Shown in pieces: positions 23,632 through 36,701 of a DNA stretch of 64,000 bases. Under the pieces are notes generated by a model that did no database searches, was not told the origin of the DNA, and saw nothing but the letters and a program-made list of their open reading frames with translations. This DNA comes from Anaeramoeba flamelloides (lineage: Eukaryota; Metamonada; Anaeramoebidae). How positions within the stretch are numbered: position 1 is the stretch's first letter; each line of letters begins with the position of its first letter. The stretch is taken from positions 8,391,001 through 8,455,000 of the forward strand of contig JANTQA010000036.1 of assembly GCA_027625915.1 (NCBI GenBank), read 5' to 3'. A program made the translations under genes and the position numbers.

Positions 23632-24754
23632 AAAGAAACTCATTTATATGAGTGAATTGTATCTATTTCAAGGGTTTGAATGGATATTAGAAGAAATTAA
23701 TAAAATTTAGGAAATTACAAAATTAATCGGATATCATTTTTACACATTTTTGATTTTTTTTTTTTGATAGATAATTATTTTGTGATTTTTCAATATTATA
23801 GTAAGGTTTAGAGCCACCATGTAAAAACTTGTTATTTATATTTTATTGAAACTGTAGGAATAATTTCAGAAAAATGAATGTGAGTTCTATTGGAATTTTA
23901 TTCAATCTTTGATCCTGATATTTGAATAATAAATAGAAAATATTTTTCACTTCATTTTCATCTCCTTTTCAAAGAAAAGAGACCACAAATCCCAACGTAC
24001 TTCGTTTGAGAACTTGATTTTTTTATGAAAATTCTGGAAAATGAAGTGAATGTGATTCTGATTGGAATTTTCAAAAAATCTTCAATTGAAGATCTAAATT
24101 AAGTATTACTGTTGAGAGAAAAATAGTTGGACAGCAATTTTAATTGGGAACATTACTGAAAATGATTTTTAATTTCAATTGTTTGTGAAATAACTAAAGA
24201 AAATAACAATAATCTACTTATTAGAATAATGTTTAATGTAATTCTACTTTTTCAAAACCTTATCTCTTATAATCTAAAGCAAGTTTAAAAATTGCCATTT
24301 TCAGAATTAATATTAAACTTTACTACAAGTTGGATTTTTGTTAAAATAGCATGATCTACTTTAGTTATCAACCATTCAAATGAGTATTCTACACACACCA
24401 CAGATGAGTGAACTTGTAACACATTTAAACCTGGATTTATATAAAATTCACCACGTTATCAATAGGATTTGATTTTCAATTTTACTAATGTTCCCAATTA
24501 AAATTGGTGTCCAACCATTTTTCTGTGTCAAACATTTTTCTCTCAACAGTTAGTTGATTTTATCAATGGAACTCTCGGAAATTTTATTTTTTTCTATTTT
24601 TATATAAATAAATAGATTGATCAGATTTTCTTCAGAATATTTATCAAGGATTCTCTAAAGTTTCTTATTTTTGCATATTAAACTTGTTCTTCAAAGGTCA
24701 ATTATAAAAAATAATTTGTATTTGGGATATCATTTTGAACACTTTGACCCAAAG
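23632..24754 (+). mobile_element. TTTCAGTCAAAG-family TIR element split by a nested MITE
   Basis: The left end is near TTCCAGTCAAAG (23,633) and the right end near CTTTGACCC (24,742). Removing the nested 440-bp MITE and its 3-bp duplication leaves about 680 bp, the same length as the copy at 17,678-18,373. Internal landmarks occur in the same order in both copies. Confidence 0.7.
24109..24548. mobile_element. 440-bp MITE with TTA target duplication (PIF/Harbinger-like)
   Basis: Terminal inverted repeats start CTGTTGAGAGAAAAAT at both ends and continue through TTGGACA and AATTTTAATTGGGAACATTA. TTA trinucleotides flank both ends (24,106-24,108 and 24,549-24,551). TWA target duplications are characteristic of PIF/Harbinger transposases. 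No protein is encoded. The host sequence around it is another element, giving a clear order of insertion. Confidence 0.85.
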
Positions 24755-25816
24755 AAAGTTGAATATTTTATATACACCCTTCATATATAATAATATTACT
24801 GTCTTTACTACAAGAAAACAATTTGTTTTGAAATAATTCGAAAATTGGTGAATTTTTAACTTTTTGAAAATTGAGAAAAAAGTAGCAAACTTTTAGATCC
24901 AAAAATTTATTTTAAAAAACAGCTTTTAAATCAAGTGAGGTAGATTGTAATTAGATTTTTATTCTATTTTAAGATACAATAAAAGTTTTTTTGAATTTAC
25001 TTTTATAGGCAAAGAGAAGATTTTTCGATGGAAACTGTCCACTTGAGGACTACCTTCCCACCCTTGAGGGGGTTGAGTAATTGTGTTATTTCACTTTCAA
25101 TTCTCAAATTGAATTTTCATTCTGAAGAAATTGGAGCAAAAAAAAAAAATTTTGTTTCATCTTTACCTTTTCACTCAGATTTATTTTCATTGTTTTTCAA
25201 TGAAAAGGAAAATTGAAAATAACAAAAAAAAAAAATTGAAAAAAATGTTTTTTGGGGATTTTAAGTGCAAGTTCGAATTTGAGAACATTTCAAACTTATA
25301 AAAGAAAATGTAAAAAATTACCCAGAACAATCAGAGGAATTGTTGTGAGTTCAGAAATTTGAAATGAAAATTTTAAAATATTAAAATCAAAAATTTTTGC
25401 ATGATCTATAAACGGCAAAAATTGTCAAAATTGTTGAAATTTCGAAAATTTCTCATTTTTTTCAAAAATAAATTCTCAGATGGTAAATATGGCTGTGATT
25501 TCAAAACTCTTAGAAGGGTGTTTTAGCATTGTTTTATAATTTTCAGAGATAAACTTAGTTATTAATTTGACAAACCTTACAAATTTTTTAGTAAATTGAA
25601 AAGCCAAAAAGTATTCAAACAACAAGTTTGTTTACGTTTGAATTCAAAAATCTTCAAAATCGCAGGTGATTAGATTTCGTTTTTTTAATAACTTTCAAAA
25701 GAAAAGTATTATTTATTAAAGAAAGACTGACCAAAGTTTTGAGTTCCAACTGTTGTTGTATAATTATTTCATTTTCATTTTTTTTCAGAACACTTTTATC
25801 TTTATTCTAAATTTTT
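24755..25816. other. upstream region of the RCC1-BTB gene
   Basis: AT-rich. A short, GC-richer open frame at 25,028-25,216 (METVHLRTTF...) has no recognisable domain and is not annotated as a gene. No promoter element was identified. Confidence 0.35.
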
Positions 25817-28800
25817 ATGGAACAAAAAATTTACTCCTTTGGCAATAATTGTAAAGGGCAACTGGGTCAAGGGCACCAACGAAGTTGCCGAACACCACAG
25901 CCTGCAAAAGAAATTAAAAACTTTGCCAAGTTAGCTGTTGGAAGCGAAAATGGGGTTTATCTTAATAAAGAAAATAATCTCATCTCTTTTGGTAAATACC
26001 CTTTAAAAGCCTACAAATTTGAAGACGACGAAGTCGAAATTCTTGTGGCAGGATACACTCACTTTTTAATTTTAACCAAAAAAGGCCTTTTATATGGGTT
26101 TGGTAATGGTTCTGACAATAAATTTCATTCTCAGAAACAAAGTCATACAAATTGGACTGAAATGATCGATGATAGGATTAAGTTTTTTGATAATCTTTCA
26201 CCTATTCAAGAAGTTTTTTGTTCTTCGCTAAACTCCTTTGTTCTTTTAAAAAACAATTGTCTTCATGGTACTGGTTGGAACGCGTAAGAATTTATTTTTT
26301 ATTTTTTTTTTTTTTTTTATTTTTTTTTTTTCTTAGTTTACAAAATAATCGATCGACTTCAATTAAAGTTTTTGGGATTCAAAACAAAATACTTAATATC
26401 AAAATTCCTTTTTGATCTTTTTTTTTTTAATTTTCACCCACTTTCACAAAAGTGTGATTATAACTTTTCGAAAAGTCTTGAGGAATAAAATGACATTTTT
26501 CAAAAGAAATTGATCCGTTTGTTGGTCTTATTTCAAAAACTGTCAACTGTCAAATCTAAAATCAGAGAAATTTTCAAAAACATTTAGAAATTATGTTTTT
26601 CTGACCAAGCTCAAATATTAAGAAAAAATTCCAAAATATATTCCATTTTACAGACATATATATAAATTATCGAGTAACCATTTAAATATTCAAAATTGGA
26701 TATTAATTAAATGCTCTAAATCTATCAATTTTAACCCTTTGTTAAATTTCGGAATGAAATTAAAATCATAAAATCTGAAAAATTAATAGAGAAACAGAAT
26801 GAAAATTCAAATCTAAATTTTCACGTTAAGATACCTATTTTGAACCAGACATACACACAAAATAATAATCATTTAATCCATATTTAAAACTAAATTGTCA
26901 CAGTTAAAGCAAAAAGAAACAATTTTATCATGAAAGTCAATAATAAATTGGAAAGGAAAGATACTGATAAATTCAAAGAAATATCTGAAAATTTTTACTT
27001 CATTTTCCATTTTACAAATTTGTTTTACACAAGCTTTGAAGAAAGCCTTTTATTCTTTTAAATGAGAAAAAACTTTTTCAAATTGGTTGATCCTTCAAAA
27101 ATGTTCTTTCTCTTGAGTTGTTTTAAACGAGTGAATTGATGAGATTATAAAATGGGAAAATGAACTATAAATTTTAAAAAATTTATTTGAATTTAACCTA
27201 AAATTACTGAAAATTAAAATCTAATTTATTTTTACGAGAAGATTGCGGTTTTCAAATATTCGCTATTTTCTCAAATATATTAATTTTTCTGAGAACTATT
27301 GGTGTTTTTTGGTAAAAAAATCTTGTAGAGAAAAATTCAAAATTAAAAATGGATTAAAAAAATTTCAATAGAAAAATACAATTTCAAAGGAATATTCGAA
27401 AAATTTGCCTTGAAAATAAAAAAATTGAATTTAATTTTACCTTTTAGTTTTTATTCTTTCAGAGATAACTTAAGTACCAACTATTAAAAATTTAATCAAA
27501 TAGAGTGTGTTTGATTCTCTAATAATTATCACCCTTCAAATAGAGGATATTCAATGATAAAAGCAATTGGAATGAAAAATTTTATTGTTTATTTTAATCT
27601 TTTCAAATTAAAGCCAAGATCATTCTTGCTAAAGTACTATTTGTTGCAAAAGAAATGGAACAAAATTTTCATTCAACTTTCGAAAAAAGATTTTAAAAAT
27701 CATGTAAAATTTCAATTTTTTAATTCTAAAATCGGTTTAAATTATTAACTTTACCTTTTAGAATTGGGTGATTTTTAAGATTTTATTTTAATTATTGGAA
27801 TTTGATTTTTTTGGAAAGCTGAGAATGAAAATTTTGATCTTTTTATTTTACAATTAACAAAAAAGTTGGTCAAAACAAGAAGATGGTTTCCAACAGAAAT
27901 TAATTACCACGTTATTATTTTTTGATGTTTTTTTGATTTATTTTTGAATTATTATTGAAAGGATCGTTCCATAAAGAAGAACTGTTTGAGTCACCAAGAG
28001 TGGGATGTCAGGTTGACCCCAAAAAAAAAAAATCAAAATTACAATTGTGATTATCCAATTTTTAATCATTGATTTTTAGTTTCGTAATAATTCCATTTCC
28101 TAGAGAGTACTATTAATCTTTTGGGAATATGATCAATATTCAATTTGCTCATTGCTATTGATTATTTTCAAATATTAAACAAAGCGGTTGAGTCGAAAAC
28201 AGAAAAAATAAGAAACTTGCACTTTTTTGTTTTTGGTTCATTTTCAGATAAATTAATAATTAAATAAAAAAATATTATTTGGCTATAGAAGCATGCTATT
28301 TTTCATTAAAAGTTGGATTACATGTGATGAATAATAATTTAAAACTGAAAAAAAAAATGTATTATTGTGATCTCATACGTTTTGTATTTTTTTTTTCGAA
28401 CCTTGATTTATTGCAATGCATTTTCTAAACTAAAAATTAAAAACCATCACAAAGTTGTAGATTTATTTCTTTTTACTATGATTTCAAAAATAATTGAAAT
28501 GATAACTTTTCAACCAATAACAATTTAGATTTTATTCTTCAACTTTTTTTTTCAAAAAGTTCATATTTTAAATTGATAAAAATGATTCTCATTTTTAAAA
28601 TTTGATATCAAATTGAAATTTTTGTTTTCAGTCATTTTCTCTTTTAATTTTTCAGATTTGTAGATTTTTTTTGATTTTTATAATTACAAAGGGGTTTTAA
28701 AAAATATATTTAGAATATTTAATCAACATCCAATTTTGAACAGTTAATGTTTAAATGGTTACTTCAATAATTTATATAGATGTCTGTAAAATGAAATATA

Positions 28801-31800
28801 TTTTGGAATTCTTTCGCTCTATTTTCAATTGGTCAGAAAAATAGGAATTTACAGGGTTTTTGAAATTCACATATTTTAGATTTGACAGTTATCATGAATT
28901 TTTAAATACCTCTTTTATTGAAATAACAAACAAATTAAGCAAAAATAATTTGTTCATTTGGTCATAGGAATGATAAAAAAAATACAATTCTCTATTTTTA
29001 ATTACAAAATGATCGAAAAAACAACCATTTTCATATTTTTTTTTTTTTTACTTCTTTTTTCCTTCATTGAAAAACAAAATCCAAAAATTAGATCGATTAT
29101 TAGAATTAATTATTGTGGGGAAAAATGTTTAACACAGTTTTTAATTGAAGCCTTAATATGAAAAACTTAAAAGTAAAATCAATTAAAAATAGGAGAAAAT
29201 AAATATTTAAAGAGAAAAATGGAGGATTAAACACAACACTCGTTTTTTTAATACTATCTTTTTGGTAAGGATTTTTCTTTGATTGATCAATTATTAAAAA
29301 TTTTTTGATTAAAATTGACTATTATTGAGGATCTCCAAAACCAACTCATTAGATTTGATAATCAAGGAGATTTAATTTTTTTTTGTTGATTAGATTGAAA
29401 ATAATATATTGGATTATTATTTGAAGTTAATTTGTTTCTTCTTTTAATTGATTTTACTTTTCGTTTTTAGGTTTCTGTGATTTCAGGTTTGATTAATCTT
29501 TCCACATAAAAACCACACTGAACCTTTTTTTCTGTTTTCTCTTTTTTTCCTCAATGGTAAAATAGAATTCAAGATCTCAAATTAAACCAAAATTTACTCA
29601 CCTTCAATTTTCCGAAATTTGAGATTTTAATTTGAAAAACTTGAAAATAAAATTTTTTGTATTTTTTTTTGCCATGATTTTTCTTATGTAGCAAAATTGT
29701 CTTTAAGAGTTTAAAAATAGATATTTCATTTTGAGTAATTTCACTTTCAGTGTATCTTCATTGATCAGCAAAAAATAAGTAAAAAAATGATTGGAAAATG
29801 TTAACTTTTTAGTATCTTTTTGAATTAATAACCATTTTCCAATTAAAATAGGTGACTCATTTTTTTAATCATATTTCATCACCATTATTTTTGTTATTGA
29901 GTTTCCTTTTTAAACAAAAGGTTGTGTTAAACCCTTGTCAAAAATATTTTGGTTATAAAGTGGTAATGCACCAGTCACCCAAAAAAATGATAATTTTTGT
30001 AAATTTAACCCTCAAAAAAAATTCTTTTTTTTAATTTTTTTTGTTGAAATATTTTCTTAAAGAGTGGGTGCTAAAAGTTCACTTGTTTGTCATTGGGGTT
30101 TTCAGAATTCAAAAGAATATTTGAAAATCTTAATTTTTACTCAAAGCAAAAATTAAAAAAAGCACCTTACACCTTTCTCAAGTTTTATTTTTATTCGATA
30201 ATTTAGAAATTTTCTTTACAAAACAGAAAACATTAAGAAAAGCAGGGTTAGTTTTTTTTTTTTTTAATATAAAAGAATTGAGAAAAATATTTTATTTTAC
30301 TCGATTCTTAAAAATTCTGGAAAATACAACCGCCTTTTTTATTTAATTTGAAAAATAAAAACTTAACAACAAAAAAATATTTAAAAAATTGGTTAGCTAC
30401 TACTTTCAGATTAAAAAGAAGAAATTTCACAAATTACCGAAATAGATCTTCTTATGTTTACGATAAGAATACAATAAAAACAAAATTTTGTAATTTAGGC
30501 AAAAAAATACTCGAATTTAGAAACAGATGAAGATATCGATCATTTTCTATGTGAACTATCATTCTTATGAAAAAAAAATCGAATAATTTTTAGATTAATG
30601 ATTTAATTCAGATAAAAAAAAACATGAAAGAATAATATCTTTGATATTATTCGAAATAAAGATTCATTATTTATCTTGTTATTGGCAAATAATATGTAAA
30701 ATTATGATTTTTTATTAAAAATTCTAAATAAAAATTTAGAAATTTTGAAAGTGCCTCAAAGTGTAATAAAGTGTAATCAAGTGTAATGAAGTTCCGTAGA
30801 GTGCCGTAGAGTGCCAGGTTTTCTTGAGGTTTTCTGTTTTATTTGTGAAGTGTTCTAGGCTTTTTTGAGGTTTTCTATTTTATTTTGAAGTGTTCTAGGT
30901 TTTTTTTACTTTAGAAATAAACCGAAAATTTTAATAAATTTTGGGTTTATTTCTAAAGTAAAAAAAACCTAAAGAAAATCTATCTATTTTCCAAATAAAC
31001 AGAAAACTCAAGAAAACCGAACGAAAAGTGCCTAGGCTTTTTTTAATTTGAGAAATAAACATAAAATTTATTTAATTTTCAGTTTATTTCTCAAATTAAA
31101 AAAAACCTAACGGCTGCAAGAGGAAATTAATTTCCTCCCTTCAAAATACTTTCAAAAAAAAAATAATTTTTTACCGCCTATTGAAATTTTAAAATAAAGT
31201 AAAAATATAATTTGGATAGTATCAGTCTTTCTTGGAATGCTATAAATAAAAAATAATTAATATTTTATTTAAAGTTAGATCCATTTTTTCCAATTATTCA
31301 AAAAGTTCAAAATTCAACATATTTTCAAATATATTTCTAAAAAATAATATTTTTTTGAAAAAAGATTGAAATCCCATTACCTATCTAGAAATTGTTCATA
31401 AATCTGATTTAAAATGAAAAAAAGGAAAGTATTGTAAAACTTTATTTAGAAGATTAAGATTAATGCTAAAAAAAAAAAAAAATAAAAACCAATATTTATT
31501 TTTTTACAGCAGAATTAAAAGTGTTATCACTAATCTTTTTAAAAAGTATAAATGTGTTTACTTTAAAGAGTGAGCCAAACAGTTTGAGAAACACTTTAAA
31601 AAAATTTTTAATTTCTCAATTTTTTAAAATAGCTGTAAAATTCTGAATGTAAAATTTTGTTAATTACTTTTTTTTGATCGTAAAATCTTACATTACCAAC
31701 GAGAAATTCAATTTTTAAAATCCCAATGGTCATCCAATCATGACGATTTAATAATATGGTATTATTACGAATTTATCAGTGATCAAAATATTATTCTCGA

Positions 31801-33269
31801 TGGATTAAATCAAATTTACATAATAAAAAATAAAACAAAAAGAAAAACAACCACTTCTACAATAACATATGTTGCATCATTACCACCATTGTAATTAATG
31901 TTATGTATTCGGTTACCTTCTAAACTTCTCCTGTAATTATTTAATGCTTTTTTTTAAAATATAAAAAAAAAAATTTTATAGAAGGAACGAACTTGGGTTA
32001 GGTGAGAGTAGTCAAAATAAAAATTGGCCACAGATTGCTAATAATGTTGAAAAATTTTTTACCGGGATATATGGACACACGGCATTTTATATTTCAACCG
32101 ACAACATTTTATATTCATTCGGAGACAATGGGAAGGGGCAATGTAGTGTCGATCATTTTGAAAAAATATATCGTCCAACAAAGGCAACGTTTACTGACAC
32201 TGATAACATCAAACACATTTCATGCTCCTATTCAAGTAGTTTCTTACTTACAAATGATGGTGACCTTTATGGGTGCGGTCAAGAAACCGTCACAGGCTTG
32301 AATGAAAAAAAGTCAAAGTTTACAAAAATTGAATTTTTTAATGATCATTTTCTTGTTCAAATGGATACAGGTAATGAATACTACTTAGCGCTAACCATAG
32401 ATATGCGAGTATTCATTTGTGGTTACGAAAATTCTGGAATCGGGTTTGAGAATTCTACCAGCACAACGATCCCAAAGGAAATAAAAATTGATGGCTTTCT
32501 ACCAAACGAAAAAAAGCAAATATATTGCGGATCAAAATCTAGTTTCATTTTTTCTGCAGTCCAATCATCACTCGTCGAAGATTTTAGTTCTCTTCTTAAA
32601 AATGGATATTTTAGCGATTTTAAAATAAATGATATCCCTGTTCACAAGTTGTTAATAAAAATTAGAACAAACGGTAAAAACCCCGAAGTAGTAAAAAATC
32701 TTCTTGAACAAAAATATGATAAAAAGAACATTGATCAATTTCTAAAATATGTCTATGGTCATGGCTCGATAAATTTAGTTGAATCAATTTTAATCGACTT
32801 ACAAATAGTTCCTAAGGATTGCTTCACTTTAAACGAAGATTTATTAAAAATATATAAAGATGAAGAAAGTAAAGATTACACAATTTTAGTTAAAAATGAT
32901 GATGATGACGACGATTACGAGGAAGAAGAGGACGGGGGCGAAGATGAAATGGATGAAAGCTTTGAGGAAATCCCTGTTCATAAATTACTATTGATTGCCA
33001 GATCTGGCCTCTTTAGAGAAATGTTTAATAGTATCAAAGGAAACACAAATTCTGTAAAAGATTTTTCTGGGATATCCATCGAAAGTCTGGAAATATTAAT
33101 CAAGTTTTTTTATACCAACAAGCTTGAACTAACAGCAGATGATGATCCTCAGCTTGTTGTTGACGAATTAGCAGAAGCTGTAGAATATTACCAATTAAAT
33201 CAAAGTTCAGAACTTCCATCGCTTTTACAAGAAATTAAAATGACTTTTGGATTAAATCAGAAAGATTAA
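25817..33269 (+). CDS. RCC1-repeat / double BTB protein, two exons
   Basis: Exon 1 is 25,817-26,283 and exon 2 is 31,982-33,269, giving 584 residues. The junction (exon 1 ends AACGC before GTAAG; exon 2 follows TTATAG) restores the phase and reconstitutes the RCC1 repeat motif GTGWNARNELGLG. RCC1-type beta-propeller repeats (YSFGNNCKGQLGQG, LYGFGNGSDN, YSFGDNGKGQC, LYGCGQE) fill residues 1 to about 345. A first, partial BTB module (FSDFKINDIPVHKLL) follows at about 352-425. A second BTB (DYTILV...EIPVHKLLLIARSGLFREMF...FSGISIESLEILIKFFY) is split by an Asp/Glu loop at about 447-470. Family members can act as cullin-3 ubiquitin-ligase adaptors or guanine-exchange-like scaffolds; which applies here is unknown. 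The intron is 5,698 bp and packed with repeats. Confidence 0.85.
26336..29110. mobile_element. ~2.8-kb inverted-repeat element inside the intron
   Basis: The arm at about 26,336-26,850 is the reverse complement of about 28,580-29,110. Matching stretches include CATTTTACAGACAT (26,649), GTAACCATTTAAA (26,675), ACTGTCAAATCTAAAAT (26,545) and ATAATCGATC (26,345). Arms are diverged by many substitutions. The 1.7-kb centre has no transposase frame, but a GC-richer spot lies at 27,960-28,020. It starts about 50 bp after the splice donor. Confidence 0.7.
30240..31145 (+). mobile_element. LINE fragment, copy 1: C-terminus and 3' palindrome block
   Basis: The peptide fragment FRLKRRNFTNYRNRSSYVYDK..KFCNL, then DEDIDHFLCELS, aligns with the zinc-knuckle C-terminus of the LINE at 44,905-47,162. 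It is preceded by a weak internal palindrome block (30,242-30,350). It is followed by the 3' block of nested palindromes (30,750-31,142), ending GGAAATTAATTTCCTCCCTT. The 5' part is absent, as usual for LINE insertions truncated during reverse transcription. The frame is broken. Confidence 0.75.
30897..31109. repeat. pair of long hairpins in LINE 3' end, copy 1
   Basis: Hairpin 1 (30,897-30,970) has arms AGGTTTTTTTTACTTTAG and the complement, continuing through AAATAAACC. Hairpin 2 (31,033-31,109) has arms ending CTAGG or CCTA with TTTAATTTGAGAAATAAAC. Each has about 27-bp arms and a 20-24-nt loop. A third, outer pair (GGTTTTCTTGAGGTTTTCTG at 30,817 and CTCAAGAAAACC near 31,007) encloses hairpin 1. 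Confidence 0.85.
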
Positions 33270-36200
33270 ATTTTTATGATGTCTGATAATATATCTATCT
33301 ATATATATATTTGATTCGAATTATTTTATTATTAATCTTTATATTATATATTCAGTAATTAATTAATGCTAGTGGGGATGGCAAATAAATTCAATTTCAA
33401 TACTGAATAATAAATTCTTTTCTAATTATATAAACAAATAATCGGTTTTATATCTTCATAACTTATATTTCAAAAGAAGTAATCATCTTTAAATAAAATT
33501 AAGCATAACATTTTTTAAAAATAGTTTATTTTCAAAATAAGGGTTATTGAACAGACTAAATCACAGCTATTGTCAATTTTGAACTTCAATTTAGCATAAT
33601 TACTTTTTTTTTTTTTGAACAATTTTTGCATATAAGGGTTCGTACACATATGAATTTTTCTTTTATTTTTATTTACAAAAACAAAATTTTTCTTTTCATA
33701 TTTATTTATGGTAATGTTACTAATATGAATGAAAAACAAACCAGTATCGGTTGTATGATAGATTTCAAAAATTCAACAATGAAAATCTAGGACCTTTTTG
33801 AAAAAAATGACAAATATATAAACTCAATTTACGATTTAAATCTGTTAGAAAATATAATTTTAAATAAAACTGTGTTCAATTTCGAAGTGTAGCTATTAGG
33901 TCCTTTTTGAGATCTCCAATATTTTTTTTTTTTCATTTTTTTCCTTTCTCCCTCATAAAGTTATTATAATCCAAAGAATGTTAGAAAATAATCCTACTTT
34001 GTTAAAAATAGAGAGTTCTAAAACAATTAAAAATTTTATTTAATTGAATTAACTTGATTTTGTTCTGATTGAAAAAAAAAAAAGTTTTAAATTGAAGAAA
34101 TCTAACCTTTTGGAATGATAAAATAAGAAACAATTATTTTTCATTTTTCTATTTTTTGAAAATTTTTTTTAGATTAATTTTTTGAGTTTATAATAATTAG
34201 GTTTTGGATCTAGAAATATGTTTATATGAATGAGTGATATTAATCAAACAGTAAACCGTAAAATATAAATTGAAAATGTGTCTTTGAAACAAATATTTTC
34301 TTTTAGACAATCAAACACATTAGATCATCTTTCCAAATAAATTTGTTGAAATCAAAAATGAAAATAAAGGGGTTGAATTCTTGGAATCAAAAAACAGTTA
34401 CAAAATATTCAAACCCAAAATAAAAGAAAATTTTTGAAAAAATTCAATAAGATTCAGAATTATTTTTAGTTCTCTCATTTTTAATCAAAAATAGTTAATT
34501 ATCAAATTAAACTAATAAATCCAATAAATCTTTATTTCTGAAGAGAAATTTAATAAATATCCTATTTTCTAAAATAAAACTAGAATTAGATAAATAAAAT
34601 GAAAATAGGGTTCTTAAATTCATTTTTGGAAATTCTTCAGAAATAAAATGTAATTTGTTTCTCAAAAATTTTCCAAACATAAATATTTCCATGAAGAATT
34701 CAAAATAAAAATAAAAATAATTAATTGTATTAAATTTTACAGAAAAGATCAAGAAATAAATGGTTTGTATTTATTTTTTTTTTAATCAATCTTTTCATTT
34801 ATTGGATTGTCATTTTTTGGTGGGTGTGAAAATATATTATACTATGGATATATTGTCACTTCGTTATTTATTAAAATATCAATATATTTGGTTTCAGAAA
34901 ATGATTTGAAGAATTAGTTTTCCCTTAAAATGATGGTACTCAAAATTTGAAAAATCTACTTAGCCCCTTAAATAAATTTTAAATATTTAAGTACCCTTTT
35001 TTGAATATCTTTCCAAATAATTTAAGAGAGATTGAGATAATTTTTTGACAATTACTTTTAATTGAAAAAAACTGTTTATTTTCAATATTAAACATATTTC
35101 TAGATAACAAATCCTTATTTAGAAATTGGTCAAAAAAAAATAATAGAGACTATTCCCTTAATTAATAAAAATAAATTAAGGAATAACTTTTAGATTTGTT
35201 TAATAGACTCAACACCTTTTGTTGTAATATCATTTAAAATGTGAAAGAAAGATCTTCACAATATTCTCCAATAAAGATCAAAAAAACTTTTTTTGTAATT
35301 TTTTTAATTAAAAATTACCAAAAAACTTTTGAGATACATAAATTTAAACACCTTGCTACGAAACGTAAAAATAAAAAAAAAAAAGAAAAGTAGTCAGAGA
35401 TCTTCTAACCTACAAAAATGATGATCATATCAAACATTTTCAATAAACAACGCCATTTTTACAGTTCACATTGTCTACGATTTTTGATCATATAGCTACA
35501 TGGATTTTTATTTATCTCAATAAATCAGATGAATTCTGACAAAAGAGTTGTGGTTTTTTCTTTAATTTTTTTGGTTTTGTTTCGATTTGTTTTTTCAAAA
35601 ATCGAAGTTCACAAGAATATTTTTGTCACTTAGATTTTACCCGAATTAATTTTTGAAAATAAACGATCCTTTCACAATCTCTGAACAGTTTTTTTGTTTT
35701 CAGGTGGTATTTTTCTTTCTTTTCTTGTTTCTCTCAAAACCTATTTGTTAGTATCAAGATAAACTTTTCTGAGGTTTTGTGGGAAATATTTTTTTTTTGG
35801 AATTTTGTCTGTAAGGATCTAATGGAAATTAAATTTGTAAAAATTATTCACTTTTTGTGTTTTAAAATATAATTGAAGGAAAAATTAAATATATTTTTGA
35901 GAAATGTTAATTTTGGTCAATCTAGACAATACCAACCCACTCTCGTTTTTTCTTATCAAAATATAAATTGGAAGGAAATAAAAAAGGATTAATCATCAAA
36001 AATTACTAATTTCCTACATGTTGAAGCTTTAAAACAAATATTAAAACCCTCTTAATATAATTCCTTAGACCATCAAAAAACAGAGAAAATACTTGGCAAG
36101 TAGCCAGGGTTTTAAAAATTGTTCTAAAGGGCAATTTTCTCAAAAAACAGTTTATTTCCGATCCTCTTTTTTATTTTTTCTTGCCACTATTGACGATATG

Positions 36201-36329
36201 TTTGACAATTTTAGAAAAATTTTTCTTTTTTTACTTATTAGATCGAACTGGACGAAATATTTGTGAGATTTACAAACCTCTGAATACTAACGAGAGCATA
36301 CAAAATACCGATTTTCAATTTTAGGTGAA
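33270..36329. other. intergenic DNA with a decayed arm of the 6-kb foldback element
   Basis: No gene. The stretch at 33,760-34,190 resembles 6,180-6,560 (TTTCGAAGTGT, GAGATCT and TAACCTTTTGGAA landmarks in order). 35,040-35,140 resembles 5,876-5,965. The rest is unrecognised AT-rich DNA. Confidence 0.45.
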
Positions 36330-36701
36330 GTTCAAAATTTTAGATATGATCTAATAATTGTAGAGTTTTCTTTATAATATTTTTATTCAGAGTTTTATTT
36401 GGTTTTCTTATGCCAGTCAAACAATATCATTATGTGTCCTGATAAAATGTATAGAAAAAGATGTTGGTTAATAGAAAAATCTTGAGTATTTGATTTTAGA
36501 GTTTTTGTTTGTCATCCAATGAAGAATATATTTTTGTTTGTTGGAACAAAATTTGTAATGTTTGTGTTTTTAAATGATTGTGATATATATTAATATTAAT
36601 GTTTTGAAATAGACGGTTAAATTAAGATTGTATATTAATTAGTTGGACTGAATGAAAATTATAGATTTAATATTATTTTTTACTGATGATTTGTATTGTT
36701 T

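Larger units (their letters stand above)
26284..31981 (+). other. 5.7-kb intron of the RCC1-BTB gene
   Basis: Bounded by GTAAGA and ATAG. It contains a long inverted-repeat element (about 26,336-29,110), undefined AT-rich DNA, and the 3' part of a palindrome-bearing LINE (about 30,240-31,145). Open frames inside are short and domain-free apart from the LINE remnant. Confidence 0.8.

Noticed and set aside
25028-25216. 62-codon frame upstream of the RCC1-BTB gene
   Set aside because: Slightly GC-richer start, but no domain, no repeat copy and no splice logic linking it to the neighbour.
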